Part shown: positions 32,040 to 33,658 of the stretch, in pieces
Position numbering within the stretch: the stretch's first letter is position 1
Layout of the letters: every line of letters begins with the position of its first letter
Assembly: GCA_027486035.1 (NCBI GenBank)
Contig: JAIXPX010000040.1
Coordinates: 1-33,658, forward strand
DNA from: Erythrobacteraceae bacterium
GTDB lineage: Bacteria > Pseudomonadota > Alphaproteobacteria > Sphingomonadales > Sphingomonadaceae
Direction of reading: 5' to 3'
DNA length: 33,658 nucleotides
Notes under the pieces: model-generated
Told to the model about the DNA's origin: nothing
Databases searched by the model: none
What the model saw: the letters and a program-made list of their open reading frames with translations, nothing else
Translations under genes and position numbers: made by a program

Positions 32040-32464
32040 AACAGCCGCAGAAAGAGTTTTTTGTCAAGACCATCCTTAATAGGTGACCGACGACTATAAA
32101 ATAAATCGGCGACTAATTTAGCTGACGCCCTGTCCTTTTCCTCAATAATATAGTTCGGAATTATATCTGCGGCAGTTTGGGCATCAACCTCGAAATCAAG
32201 TACTGCGTAGCCAACCAATGTAGCTGCCGTAAAAATATTCTGGACTCGCTTTTCGCTGAGACCAGATATTTTCGCACCCTTCACGTCGTCCAAATCTGCG
32301 CCGCTTTCGAGGCACTCTACCACGTAATTCAGAAGAACGGATTGTTCTTGAGGACTCATTTCGGATATGAACCCGAATCCTGTTCTAGCATGACTGCGCA
32401 GTCGGTCTGACAAACCTTCCAGGCGGTTTTTCAGCGAGATTAGGTCCGCAGAGGTATCAGCCAT
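32018..32464 (-). CDS. Hypothetical protein, first gene of the AT-rich cassette (probably frameshifted)
   Basis: A 148-residue, mostly helical soluble protein of unknown family starting MADTSADLISLKNRLEGLSD. It has a good start: ATG at 32464 with GAGG a few bases upstream. The segments EMSPQEQSVLLNYVVECLE, ISGLSEKRVQNIFTAATLVG and IEEKDRASAKLVADLFY look like a small helical domain. The last dozen residues (LFLRLFCQYSNN) after the lysine pair at the A6 run look out-of-frame; a one-base change there would join it to the next frame. The AT-rich composition (24 of 60 G or C at 32101-32160) matches the rest of the cassette. Confidence 0.6.
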   Translation of the reverse strand: MADTSADLISLKNRLEGLSDRLRSHARTGFGFISEMSPQEQSVLLNYVVECLESGADLDDVKGAKISGLSEKRVQNIFTAATLVGYAVLDFEVDAQTAADIIPNYIIEEKDRASAKLVADLFYSRRSPIKDGLDKKLFLRLFCQYSNN

Positions 32465-32533
32465 ATGTTCCTCAGTTTTATCTGGAAGCTGTCGGGGGAA
32501 CCAGTACGCTTGGTTTGCCAGTTCGAGACGAAT

Positions 32534-32692
32534 CTATGCATATTTGGGGTGTACCATGAGATAAACTTCTGAAACGTCAAGTGCATCGATTGTCGATGCG
32601 AGCCCTTCGTCGAGTAGGAAAGGTGCCAACTCATCGGCATCGTATCTCACGGTCCATAGCCAACAGCCGTAAGCGATACGGTCGATTGATGC
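32534..32692 (-). pseudogene. Possible 3' gene remnant upstream of the AT-rich cassette
   Basis: A minus-strand frame of 52 codons between two stops reads SIDRIAYGCWLWTVRYDADE, then LAPFLLDEGLASTIDALDV, ending SEVYLMVHPKYA. It is protein-like in composition but has no ATG; the only internal starts are GTG and TTG without Shine-Dalgarno. It may be the tail of a gene lost when the cassette arrived. No family recognised. Confidence 0.3.
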
Positions 32693-32765
32693 TCAAGGCG
32701 CGTTCACGATGTTCCACGATGTTGTGAGTTGGCCTTGGAGCACGGGCCTATGAACACACCCTCTT

Positions 32766-32857
32766 AGTCACCCTGAACTTGTTTCAGGGTCCATGGCTCC
32801 GCAGGCTCAGGCCGCTCGGGCCGCAGGGGTGGATGCTGAAACGAGTTCAGCATGACC
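32766..32857. repeat. REP-like element with two hairpin arms in inverted orientation
   Basis: CCCTGAACTTGTTTCAGGG (32771-32789) and TGCTGAAACGAGTTCAGCA (32834-32852) are each self-complementary, and they are also inverted copies of each other within a larger repeat flanked by GTCA and TGAC. Differences between arms are compensated inside each hairpin. I recall closely similar intergenic elements in sphingomonad genomes. Confidence 0.75.
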
Positions 32858-32884
32858 GGGGTGTTCGGATCAGCCGCGCCTGCC

Positions 32885-33008
32885 CCTCCACCACCCTTTG
32901 GGTGGTCCCCCTCCCCTTGCAGGGGAGGATTTTCGCCATGCCCACCCCCTGCCGCTGTGGCTTCGCCACGCCTGCGGCTCCCCGTAAGCCCCCGGCTCAA
33001 GGCCGGGG
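32885..33008. repeat. Cluster of GC-rich hairpins downstream of uvrA
   Basis: In order: CCACCC-TTT-GGGTGG (32891-32905), CCTCCCC-TTGCA-GGGGAGG followed by ATTTT (32910-32933), GTGG-CTTCG-CCAC inside a GCCGC/GCGGC helix (32951-32978), and CCCCGGC-TCAAG-GCCGGGG (32990-33008). The last is 18 bases after the uvrA stop on the minus strand and could serve to end uvrA transcription. Confidence 0.65.
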
Positions 33009-33025
33009 CGGGTATCGGCGGGGCT

Positions 33026-33658
33026 TCACTTCGCCAACAACGGCGCCAGATACTGCCCGGTAAAGCTCCGCGGCTCCTTCACCACCGTCTCCGGCGTCCC
33101 CACCGCGACAATCTCCCCGCCCCTGACTCCGCCCTCAGGCCCAAGGTCGATGATCCAGTCCGCGGTCTTGATCACGTCGAGGTTGTGCTCGATCACGACA
33201 ACCGAATTGCCGCCCTCCACCAGTCGGTGCAGCACTTCGAGTAGTTTGCGCACATCCTCGAAATGCAGGCCGGTGGTGGGCTCGTCGAGGATGTAGAGCG
33301 TCTGGCCGGTGGAACGGCGGGCGAGTTCCTTGGCGAGTTTCACGCGCTGCGCCTCGCCGCCCGATAGGGTGGTGGCCTGCTGGCCGACCTTGACGTAGCC
33401 GAGGCCGACCTCGTTCAGCATCCGCATCTTCTCGCGGATCGGGGGGACGGCCTTGAAGAACGCTTCGGCATCCTCGATCGTCATGTCGAGCACGTCGGCG
33501 ATCGAGTGGCCCTTGAACTTCACCTCGAGCGTCTCGCGGTTGTAGCGCTTGCCGTGGCATTCCTCGCAGGTGACGTAGACGTCGGGGAGGAAGTGCATCT
33601 CGATCTTGATGAGGCCGTCGCCCTGGCACTTCTCGCAGCGGCCGCCCTTGACGTTGAA
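33026..33658 (-). CDS. uvrA: Excinuclease ABC subunit A, C-terminal part (5' truncated by window edge)
   Basis: The last 210 codons of UvrA, the damage-recognition ATPase of nucleotide excision repair. The zinc finger is visible as CEKCQGDG ... CEECHGKR. It is followed by the second ABC domain's signature [18 protein letters not shown], Walker [16 protein letters not shown], and the switch histidine in [25 protein letters not shown]. The frame is open to the window end at 33658, so the start is outside. The stop is at 33026, followed by GC-rich hairpins. No SOS box can be judged because the promoter is not in the window. Confidence 0.96.
   Translation of the reverse strand, partial: FNVKGGRCEKCQGDGLIKIEMHFLPDVYVTCEECHGKRYNRETLEVKFKGHSIADVLDMTIEDAEAFFKAVPPIREKMRMLNEVGLGYVKVGQQATTLSGGEAQRVKLAKELARRSTGQTLYILDEPTTGLHFEDVRKLLEVLHRLVEGGNSVVVIEHNLDVIKTADWIIDLGPEGGVRGGEIVAVGTPETVVKEPRSFTGQYLAPLLAK

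Noticed and set aside
32440..32640. Minus-strand 66-codon frame (MPMSWHLSYSTKG)
   Set aside because: It overlaps the better-supported cassette start at 32464 and the remnant frame at 32534-32692, and its translation has no domain-like pattern.
32700..32727. Direct repeat CACGATGTTC / CACGATGTTG as an insertion-site duplication
   Set aside because: The copies are adjacent, not flanking the cassette, and no matching copy was seen at its other end.

Overview
The window is chromosomal DNA from a high-GC alphaproteobacterium, most likely an Erythrobacteraceae/sphingomonad (Erythrobacter/Porphyrobacter-like). The evidence is the protein families and their order (icd - recA/alaS - cckA - smpB - dapA - slt - greB - rlmN), a direct-repeat alphaproteobacterial LexA box in front of recA, the CckA hybrid kinase, and the strong preference for G or C at third codon positions. 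Species assignment is inference from remembered family resemblance; no search was run.

Layout. 1-2300: end of NADP-isocitrate dehydrogenase with a good intrinsic terminator, then a KefB/KefC-type K+/H+ antiporter. 2316-2573: a small, probably nonsense-broken ORF. 2539-13801 (minus strand): alaS, recA with SOS box and terminator, two tandem secreted DUF4139 paralogues, the cell-cycle kinase cckA, a DUF2062 membrane protein, a 42-residue membrane mini-ORF overlapping its start, and smpB. 13904-14968 (plus): a deacylase of the succinylglutamate desuccinylase/aspartoacylase family, followed by a long palindromic repeat and convergent dapA. 16056-24429 (plus): lytic transglycosylase, greB, a small secreted IalB-like protein, an rlmN-methyltransferase-MOSC operon with overlapping stops and starts, a glycine-zipper surface protein with a structured leader, a FolM-like reductase, and a cytochrome b / molybdopterin lipoprotein pair. 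24433-24793 (minus): a DUF1801 pseudogene. 24874-30521 (plus): cyclopropane fatty acid synthase, argG, a nearly 1-kb gene-free stretch, an RlpA-like protein and a sodium:solute symporter. 31010-32464 (minus): a visibly AT-rich cassette of unknown genes, evidently acquired. 32766-33008: REP-like hairpin elements. 33026-33658 (minus): the 3' end of uvrA.

Most genes are housekeeping: translation quality control (alaS, smpB, rlmN, greB), DNA repair (recA, uvrA), envelope and peptidoglycan work (dapA, slt, rlpA, cfa) and cell-cycle signalling (cckA). The parts not explained by known families are: clusters of a GGGGTCT motif repeated with an 11-bp period at two loci 25 kb apart; a three-helix leader that folds the ribosome-binding site of the glycine-zipper gene; the AT-rich cassette, whose first gene appears split at an A6 run; and the gene-free 27.4-28.4 kb stretch, which ends in a terminator-like hairpin and could carry an RNA. 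No tRNA, rRNA, CRISPR array, transposase or phage gene was seen.
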